Origin: an uncultured Dysosmobacter sp.
GTDB lineage: Bacteria > Bacillota > Clostridia > Oscillospirales > Oscillospiraceae
Length of the DNA stretch: 64,000 nt
Direction: 5' to 3'
NCBI GenBank assembly: GCA_934590165.1
Contig: CAKTOO010000003.1
Coordinates: forward strand, 84,074 to 148,073
The notes under the pieces were generated by a model. The model was not told the origin of the DNA. It saw only the letters and a program-made list of their open reading frames with translations, and searched no databases. This document shows positions 1 to 8,848 of this stretch, piece by piece (positions within the stretch are counted from its first letter, which is position 1; each line of letters starts with the position of its first letter). The position numbers and the translations under genes are program-made.

Positions 1-1
1 C

Positions 2-118
2 TATGACTTTCAGCTGGTGCTGGTGACGGAGGACGGCCGCGTGGTGGTGACGGAAGGGTTGAAGGACGGCTTTGTGGAGATGGAGGAGAGTGGGTACACC
101 TATGAATTCGTCTCCTAA
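2..118 (+). CDS. C-terminal fragment of a protein, possibly ApbE-like FAD:protein FMN transferase
   Basis: Only the last 38 codons are in the window, ending in TAA at 116-118. The visible residues are a beta-rich tail (LVTEDGRVVVTEGL...) that resembles the end of ApbE flavin transferases. The identity is inferred mainly from context: the next two genes encode a NusG-II protein and a Gx transporter, a trio often found together in Clostridia. The next gene overlaps its end (ATG at 102). The fragment is too short for a firm call. Confidence 0.45.
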   Translation, partial: YDFQLVLVTEDGRVVVTEGLKDGFVEMEESGYTYEFVS

Positions 119-506
119 GCTGCGGCCTGGCCTCTGGGACGCCCTGGTGGTCCTGGTGGTGGCGGCCCTGGCTGTGGGCTGTGCCTGGACCGTCTGGGGC
201 GGACAGGACCGGGGAACGGAGCTGACGGCAGTGGTCAGCGTGGACGGCGTGGAAACGGAGCGGCTGCCGCTGAGGGAGGCGGCCGGCACGGAGCGGACCA
301 TCCAGGCCGGCGGCTATACCCTGCGCCTGCGGCTGACAGAGACGGAGGTGTGGGTGGAGTCCGCCGACTGTCCCACCCAGGACTGCGTCCACACGGGACA
401 CATCTCCCGGGGCGGACAGAGCATCGTGTGCCTGCCGGCCCGGGTCATCATCCAGCTGGAGGGCGGCGAGAGCGTGGACACCGGCGTGGACGCCGTCATC
501 GGATAG
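102..506 (+). CDS. NusG domain II-containing protein
   Basis: A protein of 134 residues with an N-terminal membrane anchor (about residues 12-33) and an extracytoplasmic NusG domain II-like fold. The C-terminal half shows the family signature: two cysteines in CPTQDCV, followed by a glycine-rich stretch and IVCLPARVII. I chose ATG at 102, inside the end of the preceding gene, because it gives the natural hydrophobic N terminus; an upstream TTG at 72 would add only Arg/Trp-rich residues. The next gene starts 13 bases downstream. Function is not established; the association with ApbE and Gx transporter genes suggests a role near flavin/quinone or electron-transfer proteins. Confidence 0.85.
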   Translation: MNSSPKLRPGLWDALVVLVVAALAVGCAWTVWGGQDRGTELTAVVSVDGVETERLPLREAAGTERTIQAGGYTLRLRLTETEVWVESADCPTQDCVHTGHISRGGQSIVCLPARVIIQLEGGESVDTGVDAVIG

Positions 507-518
507 GGGGGTGGGACA

Positions 519-1034
519 GTGAAACTGACCACGAAGCAGCTGACGCTGTGCGGCATTCTGACCACCCTGGCCCTGGCGCTGTCGGTGGCGGAGAACCAGA
601 TCCCGTTGTCCCTGGCCATTCCCATCCCCGGCATCAAGCTGGGCCTTGCCAATATTGTGACGGTGTTTGCCCTGTACGTCCTGGGCCCGGCCCAGGCGGT
701 GCTGATCCTGCTGGCCCGGTGCCTGCTGGGGGCGGTGTTTGCCGGCAATATGAACGCGCTGCTGTTCTCCCTTATGGGTGGCTTTGCCGCCATGGGGGTG
801 ATGATCCTGCTGTCGCGGCTGCGGGGACTGTCCGTTTACGGCGTGTCCATCGGCGGCGCGGCGGCCCATAACTGCGGCCAGATCGCGGCGGCGGTGCTGT
901 CCCTGGGGAACACGGCGCCGCTTTATTACCTGCCCATTTTGCTGGGGGTGTCTCTTTTGACCGGAGCGCTGACGGGGTTGATGGCGGCTTGCTTGTTCCG
1001 GGCGCTGGCCCACACGGATCTGATGAAGGGGTGA
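519..1034 (+). CDS. Gx transporter family protein (heptaprenyl diphosphate synthase component I-like)
   Basis: A 171-residue integral membrane protein with about five hydrophobic helices and the family motif around residues 27-45 (ENQIPLSLAIPIPGIKLGLAN). It starts at a GTG preceded by a GGGGGGTGGGA purine tract. The family is annotated as heptaprenyl diphosphate synthase component I or Gx transporter, an ECF S-component-like fold; the substrate is unknown. It forms an operon with the NusG-II gene and lies 4 bases before the AAA ATPase gene. Confidence 0.85.
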   Translation: MKLTTKQLTLCGILTTLALALSVAENQIPLSLAIPIPGIKLGLANIVTVFALYVLGPAQAVLILLARCLLGAVFAGNMNALLFSLMGGFAAMGVMILLSRLRGLSVYGVSIGGAAAHNCGQIAAAVLSLGNTAPLYYLPILLGVSLLTGALTGLMAACLFRALAHTDLMKG

Positions 1035-1038
1035 GGAG

Positions 1039-2133
1039 ATGGACCAGAAGAATATCAGCAAAAAAGACCAGGTCATCCTCCAGCAGCTGGAGGTCATCCG
1101 CACCATGACGGAGCACAACCTCAGCCGCATGGGGACGGATTTCTGGGGGACGCCGCCGGTGAGGACGGACCGGCCGGAGGAAAAAGCGGCGGAAAACAAC
1201 ACCGCCGCCTCCACCGGCAATGACGGCACCAAGCCCCCGGAGGCGGAGACACCGCCGCCGGAGAAGATAGAGGACCTGCAGGCGGAGCTGGACGGCTACA
1301 TCGGTCTGGAGGCCGTGAAAAAAGAGGTGAAGAACCTCATCAACATGGTGCGGGTGCACCAGATGCGGCGGGAAAACGGATTGCCCACCACGGATTTGAG
1401 CCTGCACATGGTGTTTTCCGGCAATCCCGGCACCGGCAAGACCACTGTGGCCCGGCTCATGGCCCGCATTTACCACGCCTTGGGCATCCTGTCCAAGGGG
1501 CAGCTGGTGGAGGTGGACCGCAGCGGCCTGGTGGCGGGCTATGTGGGCCAGACGGCCCTGAAGACCGCCAAGGTCATTGAACAGGCCCTGGGGGGTGTGC
1601 TGTTCATCGACGAGGCCTATGCCCTTAACGGCAAGGCGGAAAACGACTTCGGCCAGGAGGCAATCGACACCATTTTGAAAGCCATGGAGGACCACCGGGA
1701 CGACCTGGTGGTCATCGTGGCGGGCTATGACGGGCTGATGGATGATTTCATCCACTCCAACCCGGGGCTGGAGTCCCGGTTCAACCGCTTTTTGCACTTT
1801 GACGATTACACCGTGGACGAGATGATGGACATCTTCAAGATGCAGTGCAAAAAGGGCTGCTACACCCTGGTGGGACAGACGGAGGAGATGGTCCGGGACT
1901 TTATCCGGGAGGAGAACACCGGCGGCATCACCTTCGGCAACGCCCGGGGGGTGCGGAATATTTTCGAGCAGGTCCTGGTGCACCAGGCCAACCGCCTGGC
2001 GGGGCTGGAGCAGGTGAACCGGGAGACGCTTATGGAGATCACGGCGGAGGATGTCCTGATGGCAAGAGGCATGGAGGAGGGGACTGTGCCTCCGCCCTAC
2101 GGAGATGCGAAAAACACGGAAAAGAAGGCATAA
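1039..2133 (+). CDS. CbxX/CfxQ-type AAA+ ATPase (SpoVK-like)
   Basis: A 364-residue AAA+ ATPase. The first ~80 residues are polar, Pro/Glu-rich and probably disordered. The ATPase module follows with Walker A GNPGTGKT at residues 128-135, the family pore motif AGYVGQTALK near 166-175, Walker B LFIDEAYAL at 188-196 and a sensor-2 region. CbxX family members remodel protein complexes (Rubisco activase in autotrophs, SpoVK in sporulating Firmicutes). No Rubisco gene is nearby, so a general or sporulation-related remodelling role is more likely. The start ATG follows GTGAGGAG. It is closely spaced with the genes on both sides. Confidence 0.85.
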   Translation: MDQKNISKKDQVILQQLEVIRTMTEHNLSRMGTDFWGTPPVRTDRPEEKAAENNTAASTGNDGTKPPEAETPPPEKIEDLQAELDGYIGLEAVKKEVKNLINMVRVHQMRRENGLPTTDLSLHMVFSGNPGTGKTTVARLMARIYHALGILSKGQLVEVDRSGLVAGYVGQTALKTAKVIEQALGGVLFIDEAYALNGKAENDFGQEAIDTILKAMEDHRDDLVVIVAGYDGLMDDFIHSNPGLESRFNRFLHFDDYTVDEMMDIFKMQCKKGCYTLVGQTEEMVRDFIREENTGGITFGNARGVRNIFEQVLVHQANRLAGLEQVNRETLMEITAEDVLMARGMEEGTVPPPYGDAKNTEKKA

Positions 2134-2136
2134 GAC

Positions 2137-3126
2137 ATGAAAGTATTGGTATTGGCGCCGGAGGAGCGGTATGACACCTTCGCCGCCGGCAACGAGGTGC
2201 GGAAGGCGGCGGAGCTGGTGTTCTGCGACCGGGGCGGCACGGAGGCGGAGTGGCTGGCGGCCGCCGGCGACGCGGAGGTGCTGTTCGTCACGCCGGTGAC
2301 ATGGGTACGGGAGAGCCTCATCAGCCGGATGCCCAATTTGAAAATGATCCACTGCGAGGGCGTGGGCGTGGACCGCATCGACCTGGAGACTGCCCGGAAG
2401 CGGGGCATCTACGTGTGCAACAACGCCGGATGCAACGCGGCGCCGGTGGCGGAGCTGTCTGTCACGCTGATGAGCATGCTGCTCCACCGGACGCTGTGGG
2501 GCCACCGCATGGTGCTCTCCGGCCGCCAGCTGGAGGCCCAGCAGGAGCTGGACTGCCACGCGCCGTTGGACCTGGCGTCGGCCAAGGTGGGCCTCGTGGG
2601 CTTCGGCGCCATTGCCCAGGCCACGGCGGAGCGGCTGCGGCCCTATGGCAGCCGGGTGTATTACTACGCCCGCCACCGGAGGGACCCGGAGACGGAGCGG
2701 GCCTACGGCGTGGAGTATCTGCCCCTGCATGAGCTGGCGGAGACCTGTGACTTCATTAGCCTTCACCTGCCCGCCACAGTGGAGAGTCATCACCTGTTGG
2801 ACCAGGCGTTTTTTGACCATGTGAAGCCGGGGGCGTATCTGGTGAACACCGCCCGGGGCGCCGTCATCGACGATGAGGCCCTGGCGGCGGCCATCCGCTC
2901 CGGCCGACTGGCCGGAGCGGCGCTGGACGCCTATGAGCCGGAGCCGGTGGAGGCGGACCACCCCCTGGTGGTCCTGGCTCGGGAATTTCCGGACCGGATT
3001 GTGCTGTGCCCCCACCAGGGCGGCATCGCCCAGTCGGCCTACCGGAACGTGTACCGGATGCTGTTTGAGAACCTGAAGCGCGTCATGGACGGCCAGCGGC
3101 CGGAACGGATCGTCAACGGACTGTAA
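2137..3126 (+). CDS. NAD-dependent 2-hydroxyacid dehydrogenase
   Basis: A 329-residue D-isomer-specific 2-hydroxyacid dehydrogenase. The NAD-binding Rossmann motif GLVGFGAIA is at residues 152-160. The catalytic triad is visible as Arg240 (in NTARG), Glu267 (AYEPEP) and His293 (CPHQGG). The length fits phosphoglycerate/glyoxylate/lactate dehydrogenases, and there is no C-terminal ACT domain, so SerA is less likely than a general hydroxyacid reductase. The substrate cannot be read from the sequence. It begins 3 bases after the AAA gene and ends at a strong bidirectional terminator. Confidence 0.9.
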   Translation: MKVLVLAPEERYDTFAAGNEVRKAAELVFCDRGGTEAEWLAAAGDAEVLFVTPVTWVRESLISRMPNLKMIHCEGVGVDRIDLETARKRGIYVCNNAGCNAAPVAELSVTLMSMLLHRTLWGHRMVLSGRQLEAQQELDCHAPLDLASAKVGLVGFGAIAQATAERLRPYGSRVYYYARHRRDPETERAYGVEYLPLHELAETCDFISLHLPATVESHHLLDQAFFDHVKPGAYLVNTARGAVIDDEALAAAIRSGRLAGAALDAYEPEPVEADHPLVVLAREFPDRIVLCPHQGGIAQSAYRNVYRMLFENLKRVMDGQRPERIVNGL

Positions 3127-3143
3127 TCTTTAGGGAAAACAAT

Positions 3144-3180
3144 AAAAGAAGGAGACCGCCTCAGGCGGTCTCCTTCTTTT
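3144..3180. terminator. Bidirectional rho-independent terminator
   Basis: A 17-bp perfect stem (AAAAGAAGGAGACCGCC and its complement) with a 3-nt loop. It serves the dehydrogenase gene on + and the convergent membrane-protein gene on -. The loop TCA is the stop codon of the minus-strand gene. Confidence 0.9.
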
Positions 3181-3892
3181 TGGGCTGTTCCGGGGCACCG
3201 GCGTCCCAGGTAAATTTTACGATGACCCAGCCCACCAGCAGGAGGATGCCGCAGAACCAGTAGACCAGGTCTGTCTCCGCCGAGCCGATGCCGGGGGAGG
3301 GCACGGAGTCATCGCAGGCAAGGTAGTCCTGCCAGGGCAGCTCGTTTCCGTCCTTGCCGTAGAGATGGATGTCCGGGAAGTAGTCCCGGTCCGTTTCGTG
3401 GACATGGAAGAAATTGGGGGAGGTCACATCTCCCTCCGCCATGAGGGTGGCGTCGTTTTCCAGGTTGGCCTGGACTTTGTAGTGGGCGATCTCCGGGGGA
3501 CAGTGGGCAGCGTAGACCACCCGGATGTTGGTGTCCTGGACACGGGCGGACTGAATGGTCGGGCCGGCACAGTAGGAGGCTTTCAGCGGCTGCCAGCCCC
3601 CAAGAATGCCCCGGTGGAGCTGGATATTGCCCAAAAGGCCGGAGATCTCGCTGTCGGTGAAGGTGAGGATGCGGCGGCTGCCGAAGGTCTCGTCGTGGAG
3701 GACCACGGGATGGAGCACGGCCCGCAGGGAGTGGGTGTCCTCCGGAGCGGCGGAGGCGTATTCCAAAATGGCGCGGACTTTTTGTTCCTCCGTCCCCAAA
3801 GACCAGAAGTCCCCTTTGTATAATAGCCACGCGCCCAGCAGCGTTAGCGCCGCCAGCACCACGGCCAGAACGCGGTAAAATTTCCGAATCAT
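3161..3892 (-). CDS. Hypothetical two-TM membrane protein
   Basis: A 243-residue protein not assigned to a family. It has an N-terminal hydrophobic helix (about residues 7-24), a ~180-residue presumably extracytoplasmic domain, and a C-terminal helix (about 209-228, LVYWFCGILLLVGWVIV) followed by a charged tail rich in Lys. The start ATG is preceded by GGAAGGGGGACTGCCGCG. The gene is monocistronic, between the convergent dehydrogenase and the divergent FNT-type channel gene. Function unknown. Confidence 0.75.
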   Translation of the reverse strand: MIRKFYRVLAVVLAALTLLGAWLLYKGDFWSLGTEEQKVRAILEYASAAPEDTHSLRAVLHPVVLHDETFGSRRILTFTDSEISGLLGNIQLHRGILGGWQPLKASYCAGPTIQSARVQDTNIRVVYAAHCPPEIAHYKVQANLENDATLMAEGDVTSPNFFHVHETDRDYFPDIHLYGKDGNELPWQDYLACDDSVPSPGIGSAETDLVYWFCGILLLVGWVIVKFTWDAGAPEQPKKKETA

Positions 3893-4031
3893 CGCGGCAG
3901 TCCCCCTTCCTTTCTATCATATCATACAACAGCCACCGGAAAAACCCACGAAAATCGGCGGAACGGAGATTTACAGGGCGGTAAGGGGGATGGTATCATG
4001 AAAAGGTACTACAACTTGGGAGGTTCTCTTT

Positions 4032-4661
4032 ATGAGAGAGAAAGCGGCGTCATTTCTTTACTCCGTGCTGGGCGGCGTGTGCATCGGCATCGGCGGCGTG
4101 GTGTTTTTGTCCTGTGAAAACAAGGTGGTGGGCGCGGTGTTCTTCTGCCTGGGCCTGTTTGCCATCTGCACCTTCGGCTTCAACCTGTTCACCGGAAAGG
4201 TGGGGTATGTGTTTGAGCAGCCCCTGTCCTATACGGGCTTTGTGCTGTCCGTGTGGCTGGGGAACCTGGTGGGCACGGGGCTGGTGGGCTATGCCGTCCG
4301 GGCCACCCGCATCGCGGCGGCCATCGTGCCGAAGGCGGAAAGCCTGTGCCAGACGAAGCTGGAGGACGGACTGGGGTCCATTTTTATCCTATCGGTGCTG
4401 TGCAATATTTTGATGTTTATCGCCGTGGACGGGTTCAAGAACAACCCCCACCAGGCGGGCAAGTACATCGGCATTTTCCTGGGGGTCACTGTGTTCATTC
4501 TGTGCGGCTTTGAGCACTGCGTGGCCAATATGTTTTACTTTTCCGCGGCCAATGCGTGGAGCCTGCGGACGCTGGGGTACCTGCTGGTCATGACCGCCGG
4601 CAACGCCTGCGGCGGCGTTCTCATTCCCCTGTGCCGCCGGCTGCGGAGCGAAGCGAGGTAA
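4032..4661 (+). CDS. Formate/nitrite transporter (FNT) family channel
   Basis: A 209-residue integral membrane protein with about six hydrophobic segments. FNT signatures are visible: NLFTGKVGYV near residues 57-66 (start of the broken helix with the conserved Gly/Lys) and GFEHCVANMFYF near 160-171 with the His-containing central motif. FNT pentamers pass formate, nitrite or hydrosulfide; the substrate is not evident here. At 209 residues it is shorter than the usual ~250-290, mainly at the C terminus. A GGGAGG sequence lies about 10 bases before the ATG. Confidence 0.85.
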   Translation: MREKAASFLYSVLGGVCIGIGGVVFLSCENKVVGAVFFCLGLFAICTFGFNLFTGKVGYVFEQPLSYTGFVLSVWLGNLVGTGLVGYAVRATRIAAAIVPKAESLCQTKLEDGLGSIFILSVLCNILMFIAVDGFKNNPHQAGKYIGIFLGVTVFILCGFEHCVANMFYFSAANAWSLRTLGYLLVMTAGNACGGVLIPLCRRLRSEAR

Positions 4662-4697
4662 AAAAAGCAGCCTGCCCCACGGCAGGCTACTTTTTTA
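4659..4697. terminator. Bidirectional terminator
   Basis: Stem AGCCTGCC / GGCAGGCT with loop CCAC, flanked by A7 on the left and T6 on the right. It can end the FNT gene on + and the LysM-GH18 gene on -. Confidence 0.85.
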
Positions 4698-5969
4698 CCG
4701 GATGTCGTACAGGGCGTCCGTCACCAGCCACAGCTGGGAGAAGGGGCGCATCAGATTCCACACGCCAGCCCCCAGGAAGCCGTGCTCCGCGATAAGACGC
4801 AGCTTGGCGGAGAGACTCCGGGCGTCTTCGAACCAGACCTCGTGGACGGTGCCGGCGTTATCGGTGTAGTGGAAGAAGGGGGACTGGGCGGTTTCATCGT
4901 ACTGGATGGCGATGTCGTGCTGAATGGCCAGCTGGATGGCCCGCTGGTTGGAGATGGACTGGGCCCGGGTGATGCCCTGAACAAAGGGCAGGGGCCAGTC
5001 ATAGCCGTAGTTGGGCACGCCCAGCATGATCTTTTCCGGGGGGATCTCCGTGACGGCGTAATCCAGTACCGCCCGGACGTTGGGCAGCGGTGCCACCGCC
5101 ATGGGCGGCCCGGCGGTATAGCCCCACTCGTAGGTCATGAGAAGCACTCCGTCGGAGGCGGCACCCACGGCGGCGTAGTCGTGGCCCTCGTACAAAAGGC
5201 CTCGCTGGGCGGCGGAGGTCTTGGGAGCCAGCGCCGTCCACAGGAAAAAGCCCTGGGCGGACAGCAGCCGCCGCAGGCGGGCCAGAAAGGCGGCATAGGC
5301 CGCGGCCAGGTGGCCGGGCAGATATTCAAAATCCACGTCCACGCCCACGTAGCCCCGGTAGCGGACGGTCTGCAAGATCTCTGACACCAGGCGGGACTGG
5401 ACCGCCTCATCCGTCAGGGCCAGGGCGCCCCGTTCCGTATCGAACTGGCCGGATTCCGTCAGGGTGGACAGGTGCATGACGGGGCGGGTGCCCCGCTGCC
5501 GGGCGGCGGCCAGCAGCCGGTCATCCTCCAAGGGCAGAAGGCCTCCTTCGGCGGTGATGCCGTAGGTGAAGGGGGCCAGGGTGGTGAGATAGGGCAGTTG
5601 GGCGTCCAGCAGGTCCTGGCTGATGAAGGGGTAGGCGTAGCCGTTGAGGGTGGCAGGGCCCAGCTTTTCATCAAAATAGGAGAGGACCAGCACCTGTCCC
5701 GGATAGAGGCCGGACTGGCCGCCCAGGGGCCAGTTGTTCCGCCACAGCTGCCGCAGGGAGATGCCATAGGCGTCCGCGATGGAGGTCAGCGTCTCCCCAG
5801 GGCGGACGGCATGGACCTGCCGGGGGAAACGGACCACCAGTGTTTGTCCCACCGCCAGGGCACCGGTATCCGGTACGGCGTTGTCCGCCGCCAGACGGTC
5901 GGGGTCCACCCCATAGGATGCCGCGATGAGCTCTACGGTTTCGCCGGAACGCACTACATGAACGATCAT
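4695..5969 (-). CDS. LysM-GH18 spore-germination-type peptidoglycan hydrolase
   Basis: A 424-residue protein with two N-terminal LysM repeats (about 2-47 and 52-97) followed by a glycoside hydrolase family 18 barrel. The GH18 active site reads DVDFEY, with D211, D213 and the likely catalytic acid E215. This matches the YaaH/SleL cortical-fragment lytic enzymes of spore formers, which cut between sugars of spore cortex. The start at 5969 is set by AGAGGTGATGG upstream; an upstream in-frame extension lacks a ribosome site. No signal peptide is visible, as is usual for spore-loaded SleL-like enzymes. Confidence 0.9.
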   Translation of the reverse strand: MIVHVVRSGETVELIAASYGVDPDRLAADNAVPDTGALAVGQTLVVRFPRQVHAVRPGETLTSIADAYGISLRQLWRNNWPLGGQSGLYPGQVLVLSYFDEKLGPATLNGYAYPFISQDLLDAQLPYLTTLAPFTYGITAEGGLLPLEDDRLLAAARQRGTRPVMHLSTLTESGQFDTERGALALTDEAVQSRLVSEILQTVRYRGYVGVDVDFEYLPGHLAAAYAAFLARLRRLLSAQGFFLWTALAPKTSAAQRGLLYEGHDYAAVGAASDGVLLMTYEWGYTAGPPMAVAPLPNVRAVLDYAVTEIPPEKIMLGVPNYGYDWPLPFVQGITRAQSISNQRAIQLAIQHDIAIQYDETAQSPFFHYTDNAGTVHEVWFEDARSLSAKLRLIAEHGFLGAGVWNLMRPFSQLWLVTDALYDIR

Positions 5970-6186
5970 TTCCCCATCACCTCTGCAAAAGCATATGCGG
6001 CGAAGGGCGGAAACAGAACACCAAAATGGGCAATTTCGTGTAAATCGTGCTGGAAAGGCGAAAGACGCTTGCCTTTTGGGCGGGAATCTTGTAACATAAC
6101 AACAGATATTCAAAAATTTCCGGCCTTGTGCAGCTTTCATGCGGGAATTTCATGGAAGGCCGGGGCGGCAAAGGGAGGACGGCGGC
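5970..6186. other. Divergent intergenic region between LysM-GH18 and lysR genes
   Basis: 217 bases without a gene. It must hold both promoters, but I find no convincing sigma-A pair or sporulation-sigma consensus. AT-richer than surroundings. Confidence 0.4.
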
Positions 6187-7068
6187 GTGAACATTCGGAA
6201 ATACGAGGCCTTTGTACGGGCCGTGGAGCTGGGCAGCCTTTCCAAGGCGGCGGAGGAGCTGGGGTACACCCAGTCCGGCATCAGTCATATGATGCAGTCC
6301 CTGGAGGACGAGGTGGGTTTTCCCCTGATGGTGCGGACCTCCTCAGGCATTGTGCCCAACACAGAGGGGGAGATGCTGCTGCCCATCATCCGCCAGCTGC
6401 TGCGGACCAACGAGTCCCTGGAGCAGAACATCGCCAAGATCAAGGGCGCTGACATCGGACGCATCCGTATCGCCGCCTATCCCAGCGTGGCCACCTATTG
6501 GCTGCCCGCCATTATCGCCGGCTTTCAAAAGGACTATCCCAACGTGGAGATCCAGATCATTGAGGGCGGCACGGACATCATCGAGGGAGCCATGGAGCGC
6601 CGGGAGGCGGACCTGTGCCTGTACGCCGGCGGCGAGGGGAAGAATTTTGAGTGGCTGCCCTTGTGCGAGGACCAGATGCTGGCCCTGGTGCCGCCGGGAC
6701 ATCCCCTGGCAGAGGGGGCCTTCGTGCCGCTGGAGAGCTTTTTGGCGGAGCCGTTCATCATGCCCATGCAAGGCTATGACGGCGAGGTCCACGATATCCT
6801 CTCCAACCTCCCACAGCAGCCCCACATCCTGTTTTCCGCGTGCAGCGATTACGCCATCATCTCCATGGTGGCCAAGGGATTGGGCGTTTCCATCCTGGCG
6901 GACCTGCTGCTGCGGAACTATCCCAACGACGCCGTGGCGCTGCCCATCCAGCCGCCCCAGTTCCGGATGCTGGGCATGGGCGTGCCCCAGGTGAAGACGG
7001 CCTCTCCCATGACGAGGAATTTCATGCGGTACGTGCAGGCGTATGTGGAGAAGATGAAGCAAATATAA
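6187..7068 (+). CDS. LysR-family transcriptional regulator
   Basis: A 293-residue LysR regulator. The N-terminal winged helix-turn-helix (about 1-60, with LSKAAEELGYTQSGISHMMQSLE) is followed by the periplasmic-binding-protein-like effector domain. The start is GTG at 6187 with GGGAGG eight bases upstream; the length then fits the family. It is divergent from the LysM-GH18 gene and convergent with cstA, so its target is not obvious. Confidence 0.9.
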   Translation: MNIRKYEAFVRAVELGSLSKAAEELGYTQSGISHMMQSLEDEVGFPLMVRTSSGIVPNTEGEMLLPIIRQLLRTNESLEQNIAKIKGADIGRIRIAAYPSVATYWLPAIIAGFQKDYPNVEIQIIEGGTDIIEGAMERREADLCLYAGGEGKNFEWLPLCEDQMLALVPPGHPLAEGAFVPLESFLAEPFIMPMQGYDGEVHDILSNLPQQPHILFSACSDYAIISMVAKGLGVSILADLLLRNYPNDAVALPIQPPQFRMLGMGVPQVKTASPMTRNFMRYVQAYVEKMKQI

Positions 7069-7079
7069 AGGAAACATAC

Positions 7080-7117
7080 AAGGCGGGAAGCCCATGGGCT
7101 TCCCGCCTTGTGCTTTT
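7080..7117. terminator. Terminator between lysR and cstA
   Basis: A 14-bp perfect stem AAGGCGGGAAGCCC with loop AT, followed by a T-rich run on +. It can also act on transcripts of cstA. Confidence 0.85.
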
Positions 7118-7132
7118 TGCGGTTGAAGGTGT

Positions 7133-8644
7133 TTACCTTGCGGTGAGCCGAACGGCACGCTGTTTGCCGTACCACAAAATGGCACCCACATAAGCTGCGG
7201 CCGCGGCGATGCCGATGGCGTAGGCGGCGCCCCAGGGGAGATTGAAGCCAATCTTGGCGTTAGCGATATACGTAACGGTGATGACGGTGTAGAACGCGCC
7301 GGGGAGCAGGGGAATCCAGACATACTTGCGCTTGCCGTTTTCAAACATCCAGATGGAGATGGCCAGGAAGGCGAACAGGGACAAGGTCTGGTTGGACCAG
7401 GCGAAATAGCGCCACAGGATGTTGAAGCCGTTGCTGTTGAATTTGGCGAAGACCAAAATGGCGGCCACCAGGGCGAAGATGATGGCGGACAGGGTCAGGC
7501 GCTTGCTGTTGGTGCTCTGGTCGATATGGAAGGACTCGGCGATGGTCAGGCGCAGGCCCCGCAGGGCGGTGTCGCCGGAGGTGATGGGCAGGACCACGAT
7601 GCCAAGCAGGGCGATGACGCCGCCCACATTGCCCAGAATGTCCTTGCAGACCACGATGACGGTGCCGGTGGCGCCGGCATTGGCCGCCTGCATACCCAGA
7701 TTGTACACGCCCATGGCGGCGCCGGCCCAGACCATGGCGATAAAGCCTTCCAAGATCATCATGTTGTAGAAGGTGTTGCGGCCTTCCCGCTCACTTTTCA
7801 TGGTGCGGGAAATGATGGCCGTCTGGGTGGAGTGGAAGCCGGAGAGGATGCCGCAGGCCACGGTGACGAAGAACACGGGGATGAAATGGCCGCTGGCGAA
7901 GTACTCCCCATAGCTGAAGGGGGCGGTGCCGCCGTCAGCGGTGGTCTGGAACGCCTGGAAGGCAATGCCCTGCCAGTCATCCCACAGGTTCAGCAGGGGA
8001 TATCCCTTGGCAAAGAGACCGACGAATACGCCCACGGCGGAAAACATCAGAATGCCGCCGAAAACGGGATAGATCTTGCCGATGATGGCATCGATGGGGA
8101 AAACGGTGGCGACCAGGTAATAGGCGAAGATGACACCGTAAATGACCCAAGTGGAAACAGAGGTGGCCTTGCCGTCAAAGCCGAAGATGCCGGTGGCGGC
8201 GATGTCGCCGGGGGTGTAGATGAACACGGCGCCCACCAGAAGCAGAAGGACGCAGACGAACACCTGGTAGATCCGGTAAATGGTCTGGTTGGAATAGCGG
8301 CGGACCATTTCGGGCATCTGGGTGCCGCCGTCCCGCAGGCAGATCATGCCGGAGAAATAGTCATGCATGGCGCCGCCGATGATGTTGCCGATGGGGATGG
8401 TGATGAATGCGATGGGCCCGAAGAGAATGCCCTGGATAGGCCCGAAGATGGGCCCCGTACCCGCAATGTTCAGCAGGTTGATAAGCATATTCTTCCAGCT
8501 CTTCATGGGAACGTAGTCCACGCCGTCCTGCTTGGTGTAGGCGGGAGTCTTCCGGTCGTCGGGGCCGAAGACCCTTTCACAAAACCTGCCGTAGAGGGCA
8601 GCTCCGACAAAGAGAATCACAAGACCCAGGATAAAAGTTGCCAT
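7133..8644 (-). CDS. cstA: Carbon starvation protein CstA (peptide/pyruvate transporter family)
   Basis: A 503-residue polytopic membrane protein, with the CstA signature near the N terminus: NIAGTGPIFGPIQG and GAMHDYFSGM, the latter followed by ICLRDGGTQMPE. CstA-type carriers import peptides or pyruvate. The start at 8644 is set by AAAGGAG before the ATG, leaving a hydrophobic N terminus. It lies alone between lysR and the KdpDE-like pair. Family assignment is firm; the substrate is not. Confidence 0.9.
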   Translation of the reverse strand: MATFILGLVILFVGAALYGRFCERVFGPDDRKTPAYTKQDGVDYVPMKSWKNMLINLLNIAGTGPIFGPIQGILFGPIAFITIPIGNIIGGAMHDYFSGMICLRDGGTQMPEMVRRYSNQTIYRIYQVFVCVLLLLVGAVFIYTPGDIAATGIFGFDGKATSVSTWVIYGVIFAYYLVATVFPIDAIIGKIYPVFGGILMFSAVGVFVGLFAKGYPLLNLWDDWQGIAFQAFQTTADGGTAPFSYGEYFASGHFIPVFFVTVACGILSGFHSTQTAIISRTMKSEREGRNTFYNMMILEGFIAMVWAGAAMGVYNLGMQAANAGATGTVIVVCKDILGNVGGVIALLGIVVLPITSGDTALRGLRLTIAESFHIDQSTNSKRLTLSAIIFALVAAILVFAKFNSNGFNILWRYFAWSNQTLSLFAFLAISIWMFENGKRKYVWIPLLPGAFYTVITVTYIANAKIGFNLPWGAAYAIGIAAAAAYVGAILWYGKQRAVRLTAR

Positions 8645-8799
8645 AAACACACACTCCTTTTTGGCCCCAGCCGGGCCAGTATCTGTTAATACCATAGCAG
8701 ATTTCAAAGGAGATGGCCGTTAAGGAGCGGGGGAGAGCGTCTCCATGCCGTGAGAAAAGGAAGGGGACCTGTAAAGACGCCGCTAAGAGAAAAACAGAC

Positions 8800-8842
8800 A
8801 AGCGCCCATCCCACCGCGGGCACGCGGCGGAATGGGCGCTTA
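8800..8842 (-). terminator. Terminator downstream of the response-regulator gene
   Basis: An inverted repeat with outer arms AAGCGCCCAT / ATGGGCGCTT and a GC-rich inner part lies just after the stop of the response regulator gene on the minus strand. Confidence 0.65.
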
Positions 8843-8848
8843 CCGTAT

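Noticed and set aside
772..3015. A 747-codon open frame on the minus strand
   Set aside because: It lies antisense to the AAA ATPase and dehydrogenase genes, is rich in His/Arg/Gly/Ala as expected of GC-rich shadow frames, and shows no domain.
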